A stretch of 64,000 bases of DNA, taken from Youngiibacter multivorans. Its GTDB lineage: Bacteria > Bacillota > Clostridia > Clostridiales > Clostridiaceae. Of the stretch, positions 1 through 8,521 are shown one piece after another. The stretch's first letter is position 1, and each line of letters starts with the position of its first letter. The stretch covers positions 23,519 to 87,518 of the forward strand of contig NZ_JAGGKC010000016.1 in NCBI RefSeq assembly GCF_017873395.1. The letters are read 5' to 3'. Made by a program: the position numbers and the translations under genes. The notes below the pieces were generated by a model, which made no database searches, was not told where the DNA came from, and worked only from the letters and a program-made list of their open reading frames with translations.

Positions 1-654
1 TACTGTGATGATATATTTCGGGCTCTTGGTATCCTCTTCGATCTTCTTCCTTATGTTCTTGATGTGTACGTCGATAGTCCTGTCAACACCTTCGAAGTCA
101 GCACCCAGGACCTTTTCAATAAGAGTCTCCCTGGAAAGCACTATACCCGGATTCGAAGAGAGTATCTCGAGGATATCGAACTCAATGGGAGTAAGCTGTA
201 TGACTTCCCCTCGCACCTTCACTTCACGCCTGTCCCTGTCAATAACCAGGTCCCCGCCATCATACGATGATACGTTGACCGGCTGGCTGTCGTCCTTTAT
301 TCGCCGAAACAGTGCATTGACCCTTGCAACAAGCTCCCTGGGGGAGAATGGCTTGACAAGATATTCGTCGGCTCCGATTTCAAGACCTCTTATCCTGTCC
401 TCAAGGCTTGATTTTGCCGTAAGCATGAATATGTATGCGCTTGATTTGGACCTGATCCGCCTGCAGACCTCTTCGCCTGAAATGTCAGGCAGCATAAGGT
501 CAAGGATCACAAGGTCGAAGTCATTGGCTCCTGCGTATTCCAGTCCCTTATATCCTCGGTCGGCAGTGAAGACCTCGTAGTCTTCCTTCCTCAGGTATGC
601 TGCGATCGCTTCGAGCACCGAAGTTTCGTCCTCTATAATAAGTATCTTGCTCAT
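1..654 (-). CDS. OmpR/PhoB-family response regulator (C-terminus cut by window edge)
   Basis: A DNA-binding response regulator that, when phosphorylated by a histidine kinase, controls transcription. Reading the minus strand from ATG at 654 gives 218 residues without a stop. The receiver domain starts MSKILIIEDE, has the phospho-acceptor Asp in DLVILDLMLPD near residue 52, and has the conserved Lys in EYLVKPFSP near 103. The winged-helix effector domain fills about 125-218 (LTPIEFDILEIL, VDVHIKNIRKKIE-like text) and breaks off at KYIITV, so only about ten residues are missing. SD sequence AGGTGA stands 6-7 nt before the ATG. The partner kinase, if adjacent, lies left of the window. The family is certain; the stimulus is unknown. 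Confidence 0.93.
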   Translation of the reverse strand, partial: MSKILIIEDETSVLEAIAAYLRKEDYEVFTADRGYKGLEYAGANDFDLVILDLMLPDISGEEVCRRIRSKSSAYIFMLTAKSSLEDRIRGLEIGADEYLVKPFSPRELVARVNALFRRIKDDSQPVNVSSYDGGDLVIDRDRREVKVRGEVIQLTPIEFDILEILSSNPGIVLSRETLIEKVLGADFEGVDRTIDVHIKNIRKKIEEDTKSPKYIITV

Positions 655-677
655 AAAACATCACCTCATTCACTTAG

Positions 678-706
678 ATTATATCAACCAGAACATATAT
701 ATGCAA
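678..706 (-). promoter_or_regulatory. Promoter of the response regulator gene
   Basis: On the minus strand TTGCAT (701-706) and TATAAT (678-683) are separated by 17 nt, a good sigma-A promoter. The predicted transcript starts about 15 nt before the SD sequence. Confidence 0.6.
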
Positions 707-730
707 AGGGTTGGCAAATGCATAGTGATG

Positions 731-790
731 TTGAAATCAAGCCACGGAAGGAGTAATATTGAATTGAACAATTGAGCAATCATTCAATCG
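731..790 (+). promoter_or_regulatory. cadC promoter and ArsR-type operator
   Basis: TTGAAA (731-736) and TAATAT (754-759) are 17 nt apart. Downstream, 773-786 reads TGAGCAATCATTCA, close to the TGAnCA..ATTCA core of SmtB/CadC operators. ATTGAAT (758-764) and ATTCAAT (782-788) form perfect 7-bp inverted arms. The operator overlaps the transcription start and lies just before the SD sequence, which fits autorepression by the downstream regulator. Confidence 0.5.
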
Positions 791-800
791 AGGTGAACAT

Positions 801-1145
801 ATGGAAACATGCGAGATAACGCTTATACACAAGGAGCTTGCAGATGAAGCACAGGGAAGCCTTCCTGATGACTCTGTCATATTGGGAATGGCCGATTTCT
901 TCAAGGTCTTCGGAGATCCGACACGAGTAAGGATCCTCACCGCCCTCAGGAGAAGGGAGCTTTGCGTATGCGATCTCGCCTACGTTCTTGGAATGTCGTC
1001 ATCTGCAGTAAGCCACCAGCTTAGGGGACTTAAATCTGCAAGACTGGTGAAGAACAGGCGTGATGGGAAAATAATGTATTACTCACTGTCGGACGAGCAT
1101 GTTGAGAAGATACTCGACCTCGGATTCACGCATATGGAGGAGTGA
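801..1145 (+). CDS. cadC: CadC-type ArsR/SmtB metal-sensing repressor
   Basis: A homodimeric winged-helix repressor released from DNA by Cd/Zn/Pb. It has 114 residues, the usual CadC length. The core is FGDPTRVRILTAL, followed by the recognition region SSSAVSHQLRGLKSARLV. ELCVCDL (residues 51-57) carries the two Cys of the CadC alpha-3N site, and Cys4 in the N-terminal tail could be a third ligand. SD GAGGTGA is 5 nt before the ATG. It is followed after 5 nt by the metal-pumping ATPase, the classical cadCA arrangement. The metal specificity is inferred from the cysteine pattern and from the neighbour. Confidence 0.88.
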   Translation: METCEITLIHKELADEAQGSLPDDSVILGMADFFKVFGDPTRVRILTALRRRELCVCDLAYVLGMSSSAVSHQLRGLKSARLVKNRRDGKIMYYSLSDEHVEKILDLGFTHMEE

Positions 1146-1150
1146 GCATC

Positions 1151-3226
1151 ATGGTAAAGAAAGAACTTATACTCGAAGGTGAAGTATGCCCCAACTGTGC
1201 CATAAAAATAGAAGATGAAGTCAGAAGGCTCGGAAACGTAAGCTCTGCAAGCCTTAATGTGATGAAAGGGACTATGGTCCTTGAACTTGAAGATGGATTC
1301 GACCAGGGGACAGTGGATGCAACCAGGGAGATAATAAACAGGCATGAACCTAATGTAAAGGTGCATGAGGAAGAATCAAAGCAGAACAAGCCGGAAGAAA
1401 AAGACCCTCTTCTAAAGGAAAAGTTGACTTTAGGAGGAGCACTTGTGATTTTTGCTGCAGGCTTCCTTTTCGAGAACAGTCCGGCAGGCCTTCCGCTTTT
1501 CCTTGCAGCATACATCCTTTCAGGGTATCCGGTGCTTTATAGGGCAGTCCGGAATATAACAAGAGGGGATATCTTCGATGAAAACTTCCTGATGACCATA
1601 GCTACCGTTGGCGCATTCGCTATCGGGGAATACCCGGAGGGTGCTGCTGTAATGATATTCTATCAGATAGGTGAGCTTTTCCAGGATATTGCAGTAATGA
1701 GCTCCAGGAGGAGTATAACCAGCCTTCTTAAGATAAGGCCGGACTATGCTGTCCTCTTTTCTGACGGAGAAGAGAGAAGGGTTGACCCAAAAGCCTGCGT
1801 ACCTGGAGATATTATAGTCATAAGGCCAGGCGAGAAGGTTCCTCTTGACTCCACCATCATAGAAGGTTCTACCTCTGTTGACACCAGGGTAATGACCGGA
1901 GAATCAATGCCAAGGGACCTTAATCCCGGAGATGCCCTTCTTTCAGGGTTCGTAAACATCTCCGGACTTGTGAAGGCAAGGGTTGATAAGACATTCGGTG
2001 AATCCTCCGTTTCAAAGATACTGAGGATTGTCCAGGAGGCTTCTCTCAACAAGGCGAAGACTGAACAATTCATAACGAAGTTCGCAAGGATATATACACC
2101 TATTGTCGTCGGACTTGCAACCGCGCTAGCAGTTATTCCGCCGCTTGTTACAGGAGATACGTTCTCTGTATGGCTGTACAGGGCACTCATATTCCTGGTA
2201 ATTTCATGCCCGTGCGCACTCGTCATTTCAATCCCTTTGGGATTTTTCGGTGGAATCGGTGCTTCTTCCAGAAACGGAATACTTGTAAAGGGTGGAAATT
2301 TCCTTGAAGCCCTCAATGAAGTAGGGACTGTAGTGTTCGATAAGACAGGAACACTGACAGAGGGTGTATTCGAGGTAACTGAAGTGGTGACCGATATGGA
2401 CAGGCACGAGTTCATGGGTCTTGCAGCACTTGCTGAATCTTCCAGTCCTCACCCTATAGCAAAGTCTGTAGTTGATGCCTACAACGGGCAGATCGACAGA
2501 TCAATGATAAGGGAAGCTAAGGAGATCCCGGGTATGGGAGTTTCACTGACAACTACCGACGGGGATGTATACCTTGCTGGAAATTCCCGGCTTGTAAGTG
2601 TCGAAGGTGAATCAAACCAGGGAACAAGGATTCATGTTTCAAAGAACGGCAGGCACATTGGTACCATCATACTGTCCGACAGGCTTAAGGCAAATGCGAA
2701 AGAGACTATAGCGCACCTGAAGAAGAGGGGCATAGCTACTGTGATGCTTACCGGAGACATCAGGGAAAACGCCATGTCTGCAGCTTCGGACCTGGGTATT
2801 GACGAAGTTCACTACCAGCTTATGCCGGAAGACAAGCTTAGGATCCTTGAGGAAAAGCTTGGAACAGGCAGGAAGCTGATCTTTGCCGGTGACGGTATAA
2901 ACGACACTCCGGTGCTTGCAAGAGCTGACATCGGCGTTGCAATGGGAGCAATGGGATCGGATGCTGCAATAGAGGCGGCAGATGTGGTAGTTATGGATGA
3001 CGACCCTATGAAGATCGCCACCAGCATGGATATTGCAGCCTATACCAGGACCATAGTCTACCAGAACATTGCCTTCGCACTTGGAGTCAAGGCTCTTGTG
3101 ATGCTGCTTGGAGCGCTGGGCGAAGCGACTATGTGGCAGGCTGTGTTTGCTGATGTAGGCGTGGCATTCCTTGCAATCCTCAATTCCATGAGAATCATGC
3201 GGAAGGATTTCCGGAGGAACAGCTGA
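1151..3226 (+). CDS. cadA: Cd2+/Zn2+-exporting P1B-type ATPase
   Basis: Exports Cd, Zn or Pb across the cell membrane using ATP. The protein has 691 residues with one N-terminal heavy-metal domain (CPNC at 13-16), the membrane metal site CPC near 353, the phosphorylation motif DKTGT near 397, HP (SSPHP) near 433 and GDGIND near 580. A conserved Asp in the last membrane segment (FADVG) is typical of the Zn/Cd subgroup P1B-2. ATG 1151 is preferred over GTG 1142 because SD GGAGG (1136-1140) is 10 nt before the former and only 1 nt before the latter. It forms one operon with cadC. Confidence 0.93.
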   Translation: MVKKELILEGEVCPNCAIKIEDEVRRLGNVSSASLNVMKGTMVLELEDGFDQGTVDATREIINRHEPNVKVHEEESKQNKPEEKDPLLKEKLTLGGALVIFAAGFLFENSPAGLPLFLAAYILSGYPVLYRAVRNITRGDIFDENFLMTIATVGAFAIGEYPEGAAVMIFYQIGELFQDIAVMSSRRSITSLLKIRPDYAVLFSDGEERRVDPKACVPGDIIVIRPGEKVPLDSTIIEGSTSVDTRVMTGESMPRDLNPGDALLSGFVNISGLVKARVDKTFGESSVSKILRIVQEASLNKAKTEQFITKFARIYTPIVVGLATALAVIPPLVTGDTFSVWLYRALIFLVISCPCALVISIPLGFFGGIGASSRNGILVKGGNFLEALNEVGTVVFDKTGTLTEGVFEVTEVVTDMDRHEFMGLAALAESSSPHPIAKSVVDAYNGQIDRSMIREAKEIPGMGVSLTTTDGDVYLAGNSRLVSVEGESNQGTRIHVSKNGRHIGTIILSDRLKANAKETIAHLKKRGIATVMLTGDIRENAMSAASDLGIDEVHYQLMPEDKLRILEEKLGTGRKLIFAGDGINDTPVLARADIGVAMGAMGSDAAIEAADVVVMDDDPMKIATSMDIAAYTRTIVYQNIAFALGVKALVMLLGALGEATMWQAVFADVGVAFLAILNSMRIMRKDFRRNS

Positions 3227-3395
3227 TTGGCTGGATTCCAGCGAAGTTTGAAAGGTACTGGAATAATGCATGGAAATCTGATTCGCATTCCCAAAACAAC
3301 ATAAAAACGGAAGAATTCAAGCTCCAATTTACCTGTTTCACAAATCGAGTTCAAATTTTCATCAAAGTCTTTATAAGTTCTTCACATTTCATCTA

Positions 3396-3440
3396 TATAA
3401 TTCATTTGTAATGAAAATGTAACAATTAAGAACATGTTAC
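3396..3440 (+). promoter_or_regulatory. Probable WalR (YycF) binding site and -10 element
   Basis: TGTAAT (3407-3412), a 5-nt spacer and TGTAAC (3418-3423) fit the WalR direct repeat TGTWAH-N5-TGTWAH with no mismatch. A third half-site, TGTTAC, lies at 3435-3440. TATAAT at 3396-3401 could be the -10 box; I see no good -35. The gene behind it is a cell-wall hydrolase, the normal target class of WalR. Confidence 0.55.
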
Positions 3441-3451
3441 AGGGGGTAATG

Positions 3452-4714
3452 ATGAAGAACATCAGACTTAAAGTGACTGCGGCCATACTGGCAAGTGTAT
3501 TGCTGTTCGGTACTTCAGTACCGGTAATGGCAGATCCATTGACCACAGAACAGAGTCAGCAGCTCGACACCACACAGGCAGAATATGAAGCCATTGAGGC
3601 TAAGATACACGACCTGCACGAGAAACTTGATGTAATACTTGATGATATTACTGACATAATGGTAAAAATAGATGATACCAAAGCTCAGATCGCAGGAGTC
3701 CAGGCGAAGGTTACAGCCAAGGAAGCTGAGATAGCTGCAATCCAGGCTGAACTGGACATAAAGACCAAGGAGTACGGAGACAGGCTCAGAGCCATGTACA
3801 TGCAGGGCAACACCGGTCTCATAGACGCCATCCTCGGTTCAGAGAGCCTTGCAGACCTCATAGCAAGAGCAGATGCGATCATAAAGATTGCAAAGATCGA
3901 CAAGCAGATGCTTGACGAGATAAACACACTCAAGGCTGACCTTGAAGTCCAGAAGGAAGCCCTTCAGGATGAGATAGCCACACTTAACGACCTCAACATT
4001 CAGAACGAGGCTGACCTTGCATCCGTAAAGGTAAAGCAGGACGAGACCAATGTGGTACTTGCTGAGATGGAGACTGAAGAGAAGAAGCTCAGAGGAAGCC
4101 TCGAGCAGCAGGAAGCAGGTCTCATAGGAGATTATGCATCCGTTATAAACAGCTCCAGCAGCTCAGACAGTGACCTCAACGCCGCTATCACGGCACTCAG
4201 GGCAGTAAGAAGCCAGGTAATAACTGACAAGGTAGATGATCAGATAGTCGCTCTCATCGAAAAGGCAAAGAGCGTACTCAGGGAAAGGGAAGCAGCCAGA
4301 CAGGCAGCGGCTTCAGCAAGCAGCTCTGCTTCAAGGGGAAATGTTTCGGCATCCTCCAGTGCAATAGTCAACTACGCCTACAACTTCCTTGGTATCAGAT
4401 ATGTATGGGGCGGAAACACCCCGAGCACAGGATTTGACTGTTCAGGCTTCACAAAGTACGTATATGCGCACTTCGGAGTCAATCTTCCAAGGGTATCCAG
4501 AGAGCAGGCACAGGTAGGAACGTACAAATCTGTTGCTGAAAGGCAGCCGGGAGACCTCCTTTACTTCGGTTCAGGCGGCAGGGTAACCCATGTAGGAATA
4601 TACATAGGAAACAACCAGATGATCCACGCTCCGAGACCTGGAAAGTCTGTAGAGATAACTACTCTCAGATACTACAACAATTATATGGGCGCAAGAAGGA
4701 TCATAGGAAACTAA
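3452..4714 (+). CDS. Secreted coiled-coil NlpC/P60 peptidoglycan hydrolase (CwlO/PcsB type)
   Basis: A cell-wall endopeptidase that cuts peptide stems during growth. The protein has 420 residues: a signal peptide with probable cleavage after VMA (about residue 28), a long coiled coil (about 35-270) rich in Glu, Lys and Leu, an Ala/Ser linker, and a C-terminal NlpC/P60 domain (about 305-420). The catalytic Cys lies in FDCSGF, the His in THVGIY and the third polar residue is probably the His of IHAP. ATG 3452 is chosen because SD AGGGGG (3441-3446) is 5 nt before it; ATG 3449 is too close. The layout resembles B. subtilis CwlO and streptococcal PcsB, which are driven by FtsEX; no ftsEX lies nearby. 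Confidence 0.9.
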   Translation: MKNIRLKVTAAILASVLLFGTSVPVMADPLTTEQSQQLDTTQAEYEAIEAKIHDLHEKLDVILDDITDIMVKIDDTKAQIAGVQAKVTAKEAEIAAIQAELDIKTKEYGDRLRAMYMQGNTGLIDAILGSESLADLIARADAIIKIAKIDKQMLDEINTLKADLEVQKEALQDEIATLNDLNIQNEADLASVKVKQDETNVVLAEMETEEKKLRGSLEQQEAGLIGDYASVINSSSSSDSDLNAAITALRAVRSQVITDKVDDQIVALIEKAKSVLREREAARQAAASASSSASRGNVSASSSAIVNYAYNFLGIRYVWGGNTPSTGFDCSGFTKYVYAHFGVNLPRVSREQAQVGTYKSVAERQPGDLLYFGSGGRVTHVGIYIGNNQMIHAPRPGKSVEITTLRYYNNYMGARRIIGN

Positions 4715-4721
4715 TCATCAC

Positions 4722-4752
4722 GGGACTCCAGAGAGATTTGGAGTCCCTTTTA
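4722..4752 (+). terminator. Rho-independent terminator
   Basis: Perfect 8-bp stem GGGACTCC (4722-4729) / GGAGTCCC (4740-4747) followed by TTTTAT. It ends the hydrolase transcript. Confidence 0.9.
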
Positions 4753-4797
4753 TATTCTGAAGGATTTGGTTTATAATCAAAGCAAGGGGGTGAGTTT

Positions 4798-5919
4798 TTG
4801 GACATTCTCAATGTAGTAAAGGAAGTCGTGAACCTCACTGAAGAAGAGATACGGAAGATGGATCCGATAAACATAATGCTTATAGGAAAGACCGGAACAG
4901 GAAAGAGCACACTGATCAACAACATATTCAGGGAGAACCTGGCAAGGACAGGAGTCGGAAGACCTATAACGAAGCACCTGAAGAAAATAAGCAAGGAAGG
5001 CGTTCCCATAAACCTCTACGATACCAGGGGGCTTGAGCTTGACAATGAAGTTCAGCAGGAGGTAAGACGGGAAATAGATCAGGAAATTGCCCGTCTCAAG
5101 GCAACTGAGGGTGGAAGGGATGACATTCATGTAGTGTGGTTCTGCATCAATGCAGCCACAAACAGGCTCGAGAAGTTCGAGGAGGAATGGATCAGGGAGC
5201 TGACTGACGAGGCTCCGGTAATCGTAGTCCTGACCCAGAGCTTCGACAAGAAGGCTTCCGCTATGTTCAAGGAGTATATCGAAGGGCTTTCGCTCGGAAT
5301 CGAGGGAGTACAGAGGGTTATAGCCGCTCCATACGACTTCGGGGATTTCAAGGTTCCTGCATTCGGACTTGAGGGACTTGTCGGAGAGACACTTAAAGCC
5401 ATACCGGAGAGTGCGGAAAAGGCTTTTATCAACGCCCAGAAGGTAGACATCGGTAAAAAGGCCGAGTATGCGAAGAAGTGGACGAAGGGCTTCATTGCAG
5501 AGACCTTCATGGTGGGCTTCACGCCTATTCCCTTCGCTGATGCACCGATCCTGGCATCCAGCCAGGTGGCCATGATTGCAAAGATAACCAGCATATTCGG
5601 AATATCCATGGACAAGGCTGTCATAACCTCTGTTGTGTCCTCAGCCGCAGGCATCTCAGGCGCCATAATAACCGGAAGGACCCTCGTATCAAACCTTCTT
5701 AAGCTTGTTCCGGGAGCCGGCACAATAGTCGGCGGACTGATATCAGGAGGAACCGCTGCGCTAATCACAACCGCCCTTGGCTATGCCTACATCGAGGTGA
5801 TGGTAAAGGTTGCAGAACGTGAATATCAGGGCAATAAAATAGGTGAAAGCGAGCTCACAAAACTAATGAAGGGTGAGCTTGAAAAGCAGCTTAAACTTCT
5901 GAAGGAAAGAAAAAAATAG
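4798..5919 (+). CDS. GTPase with C-terminal DUF697 (YcjF-like) membrane domain
   Basis: A 373-residue protein with an N-terminal GTPase domain and a hydrophobic C-terminal domain. P-loop GKTGTGKST is near residues 30-38, and the G3 motif is DTRGLEL. The usual G4 NKxD is replaced by TQSFDK. Residues about 225-350 hold Ala/Gly/Ile-rich segments including GFTPIPFADAP and a glycine-rich stretch, typical of DUF697. The start is TTG at 4798 behind AAGGGGG. The gene stands alone between two terminators. Its cellular role is not known; relatives are thought to act at membranes. The domain call is firm, the function is not. Confidence 0.8.
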   Translation: MDILNVVKEVVNLTEEEIRKMDPINIMLIGKTGTGKSTLINNIFRENLARTGVGRPITKHLKKISKEGVPINLYDTRGLELDNEVQQEVRREIDQEIARLKATEGGRDDIHVVWFCINAATNRLEKFEEEWIRELTDEAPVIVVLTQSFDKKASAMFKEYIEGLSLGIEGVQRVIAAPYDFGDFKVPAFGLEGLVGETLKAIPESAEKAFINAQKVDIGKKAEYAKKWTKGFIAETFMVGFTPIPFADAPILASSQVAMIAKITSIFGISMDKAVITSVVSSAAGISGAIITGRTLVSNLLKLVPGAGTIVGGLISGGTAALITTALGYAYIEVMVKVAEREYQGNKIGESELTKLMKGELEKQLKLLKERKK

Positions 5920-5931
5920 AGCATTAAAAAA

Positions 5932-5961
5932 AATAGAGAAGCTCGTCAGAGCTTCTCTATT
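5932..5961. terminator. Bidirectional terminator between convergent genes
   Basis: Perfect 13-bp stem AATAGAGAAGCTC (5932-5944) / GAGCTTCTCTATT (5949-5961) with loop GTCA, an A-run to the left and a T-rich right side. It covers the last codons of the dCMP deaminase gene. Confidence 0.85.
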
Positions 5962-6410
5962 GCTATTTCATTCAATTTAAGCAGTTCAAGTGCGTAATCA
6001 TCGACCCTGTAGTCGTCATGGTAATAAACCCTGGTTATTCCCGACTGAATAAGTGCCTTTGTGCAGTTCAGGCAGGGGAAGTGCGTCACATAAAGGACAG
6101 AATCCTTCAAGGGAATCCCTTCCTTCGCGCAATACGAGATGCAGTTCAGCTCAGCGTGCAGGGTGGCTATGCAGTGACCATCTCTCATGGTATGGCCAAC
6201 CTCATCGCAATGCGGGGTCTTTCTCCCTACGCTGCCGTTATAGCCGGTTGCTATAATCCTGTTCTCCCTGTTGACTATCACCGCTCCAACATTTGCCCTG
6301 TCACAGGATGACCTTTCACCTGCAAGCTTAGCAAGATTCATGAAATATTCATTCCATGACTGCCTCGGTTTTCTCTCCTTTGTACTTTTCACCATCTCAT
6401 AGCTCTTCAT
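5946..6410 (-). CDS. comEB: dCMP deaminase (ComEB family)
   Basis: Converts dCMP to dUMP for dTTP synthesis. The protein has 154 residues of the zinc-dependent cytidine/deoxycytidylate deaminase fold. The zinc site is HAE (catalytic Glu) around residues 85-87 plus the PCLNC cysteine pair near 112-116. VGAVIV and ATGYNGS are the typical substrate-loop motifs. ATG at 6410 has SD GGAGGG 6 nt upstream. The gene overlaps the upstream acetyltransferase gene by 14 nt, so the two are probably translated together. The name comEB reflects its linkage to competence genes in Bacillus; no competence role is implied. Confidence 0.9.
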   Translation of the reverse strand: MKSYEMVKSTKERKPRQSWNEYFMNLAKLAGERSSCDRANVGAVIVNRENRIIATGYNGSVGRKTPHCDEVGHTMRDGHCIATLHAELNCISYCAKEGIPLKDSVLYVTHFPCLNCTKALIQSGITRVYYHDDYRVDDYALELLKLNEIAIEKL

Positions 6411-6861
6411 TTTTTCCCTCCAATATCATCTTAACGTGGGGTATTCCATCTTCAAGGTATTCTTCATCATCAGTCCTTTTGAATCCAAGGGATAAATAGA
6501 ACCCCATGGCCTGGACCTGGGCACCGATCCTTATTGGGCCTTTCCCGGCTGCCTTTAGCGCTTCCTCCATGAGAATCCTGCCATATCCTTTGCCTCTGAA
6601 GGAGCCTGCTGTAAGTATCCTTCCTATTGACCTGGATCCGTCTGTATCATATGGAAGTATCCTTGCATATGCCGCTATTTTCCTGTCCTCCAGGACCATG
6701 ACATGGATACATTCCCTGTCAAGTCCATCAAGGTCAAGGAATGCGCAATCCTGTTCTACTACAAAAACCTCCTGCCTGACCCTCATCACATCGTACAGCA
6801 GGTCGTTGTCCATTTCATTCCACTTCCTAATAAGTATCTTCATCGCCAAATCTGTCACCAT
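6397..6861 (-). CDS. ElaA-like GNAT N-acetyltransferase
   Basis: A 154-residue acetyl-CoA-dependent acetyltransferase. RVRQEVFVVEQ near residues 27-37 is the ElaA-subfamily signature, and the acetyl-CoA loop is SFRGKGYGRILMEEAL at about 88-103. The substrate is unknown. The start is uncertain: ATG 6861 has no clear SD, and ATG 6843 (MKILIRKW) is an alternative giving 148 residues. It is the first gene of a two-gene unit with the dCMP deaminase. Confidence 0.82.
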   Translation of the reverse strand: MVTDLAMKILIRKWNEMDNDLLYDVMRVRQEVFVVEQDCAFLDLDGLDRECIHVMVLEDRKIAAYARILPYDTDGSRSIGRILTAGSFRGKGYGRILMEEALKAAGKGPIRIGAQVQAMGFYLSLGFKRTDDEEYLEDGIPHVKMILEGKNEEL

Positions 6862-6978
6862 CCATGGGCATTTTAATTAATATTAGCAATATTGGGGATA
6901 AAAATCCATATATGTCGGGCAAACCTTTTCACTTGGTGCTAAACTTATTGTAAGGAACCTAATTTGAGGGGTGATGTT

Positions 6979-8457
6979 ATGTCAGCAATTTCCACCATAG
7001 ACTTCAAGGAGCTCAAAAAGGAAAAGGATGAACTGGTAGTTCGGGCAGGCTATCTGCAGAGGCTTATCATGGCCAAGAAGATCCCTGTAATGATCGTATT
7101 TGAAGGTGTCCATGCTTCAGGAAAAGGCAGACTTTCAAATGAGCTGCTGCTCGCACTGGATGCAAGATATACTGATTTCTACGCAACCCACAAACCTACG
7201 GAAGATGAGCTCAGAAGACCGCTTCTCTGGCAGTATTCTGTAAACGCGCCGACGTACGGCAATATCAACATCTACTACAGAAGCTGGTACTCCCTGTATA
7301 TTGCACTGATCAATCAGAAGTTCGAGCTGAACAGATATACAGACAAAAAATCGCTGGTAAAGGAGATCAGGGATTTCGAGAAGACCCTGATTGATGACGG
7401 CACTGTCCTTATCAAGTTCTATCTTAACATCTCGAAGGAAAAGCAGATGGAGCACATAAGGAAAATGCGGGAAAACCCGAGGACCATGTGGAGAGCACAG
7501 GAGTATGACGCTGAAAACGACGAGAGATATGAGCAGGAAATGAAGAAGCTGCTTAAGGATGGAAACCATAGCGAGGCTCCTTGGCATCATATTGAGTATG
7601 ACGTGAGGGAGAGGGCTGTAAACGAAATGCTCAGGACAGTCACTTCTGTTCTTGAGAAGGCGATTGCTGAGCATGACAGGAAATCCTCCGAGTTGAAGGA
7701 ACGGGATGGAAAATTCAAAGGACCCAAGGATGGAGCACTTGATGGATTTGACAAGTGCATCACCATAGAAAAGAAGGAATATAGGGAAAAGCTCGAGAAC
7801 CTCCAGCAGAGGATGAGGGAGGTCCAGTATACTCTGTACCAGAAGAAGGTTCCTCTCTTCGTGGTCTACGAGGGCTGGGATGCGGGAGGAAAAGGCGGAA
7901 ACATCAAGAGGCTGGTTGAACCTCTTGACCCGACTATGTACATTGTAAACACGACCGCAGCTCCAAACGAATCCGAAAGGAATCATAATTATCTGTGGAG
8001 ATTCTGGACCACAATTCCTAAATCAGGTCACATATCCATATACGACAGGTCCTGGTATGGAAGGCTCATGGTTGAAAGGGTGGAGGGTTTCGCCACAAAT
8101 CAGGAATGGTCGAGGGCATACCAGGAGATCAATGATTTTGAGGAGTCCCAGACCAATTTTGGTGCTATAGTGATAAAACTCTTCCTGTACATCTCCAAGG
8201 AAGAGCAGCTGACGAGATTTGAGGACAGGCAGTCCGACCCCAACAAGGTATGGAAGATAACTGACGAAGACTGGAGAAACAGGGAAAAGTGGGATATCTA
8301 TGTTGAAGCAGTCAATGACATGATTGAAAAGACAGACAAAAAGAATGCACCATGGATTGTCATAAACGGCAACGACAAGAGGTATGCAAGGGTAAAAGCT
8401 CTTGAGACCATAGTCGAAATCTGTGAAAAAAAGCTTTATGAAAAGAGCGGGAAATAG
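6979..8457 (+). CDS. pap: Two-domain PPK2: polyphosphate:AMP phosphotransferase
   Basis: Transfers phosphate from polyphosphate to nucleotides, probably AMP to ADP (class II PPK2). The 492 residues contain two PPK2 units. The N-terminal unit has GVHASGKG near 43-50 but YRSWYS where an active domain has DRSWYG. The C-terminal unit has GWDAGGKGG near 298-306 and YDRSWYGR near 355-362, so it is probably the catalytic half. ATG 6979 follows SD GAGGGGTG; TTG 6964 would be without a site. The gene lies next to ppx and ppk1. The exact acceptor nucleotide cannot be fixed from sequence alone. Confidence 0.85.
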   Translation: MSAISTIDFKELKKEKDELVVRAGYLQRLIMAKKIPVMIVFEGVHASGKGRLSNELLLALDARYTDFYATHKPTEDELRRPLLWQYSVNAPTYGNINIYYRSWYSLYIALINQKFELNRYTDKKSLVKEIRDFEKTLIDDGTVLIKFYLNISKEKQMEHIRKMRENPRTMWRAQEYDAENDERYEQEMKKLLKDGNHSEAPWHHIEYDVRERAVNEMLRTVTSVLEKAIAEHDRKSSELKERDGKFKGPKDGALDGFDKCITIEKKEYREKLENLQQRMREVQYTLYQKKVPLFVVYEGWDAGGKGGNIKRLVEPLDPTMYIVNTTAAPNESERNHNYLWRFWTTIPKSGHISIYDRSWYGRLMVERVEGFATNQEWSRAYQEINDFEESQTNFGAIVIKLFLYISKEEQLTRFEDRQSDPNKVWKITDEDWRNREKWDIYVEAVNDMIEKTDKKNAPWIVINGNDKRYARVKALETIVEICEKKLYEKSGK

Positions 8458-8460
8458 AAA

Positions 8461-8500
8461 AAATGAACGGAATGGGCCTGAGGCTCATTCCGTTCATTTC
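8461..8500. terminator. Bidirectional terminator
   Basis: AAATGAACGGAATG (8461-8474) pairs perfectly with CATTCCGTTCATTT (8486-8499), between the convergent pap and ppx genes. Confidence 0.85.
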
Positions 8501-8521
8501 ATTTATCATAAAGTTACTATT

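Noticed and set aside
5..580. Long plus-strand frame over the response regulator gene
   Set aside because: The minus strand encodes a clear receiver plus winged-helix protein with SD and promoter; the plus frame is its shadow.
1744..2415. Antisense frame of 223 codons over cadA
   Set aside because: The plus-strand P-type ATPase has all motifs; the antisense text has none.
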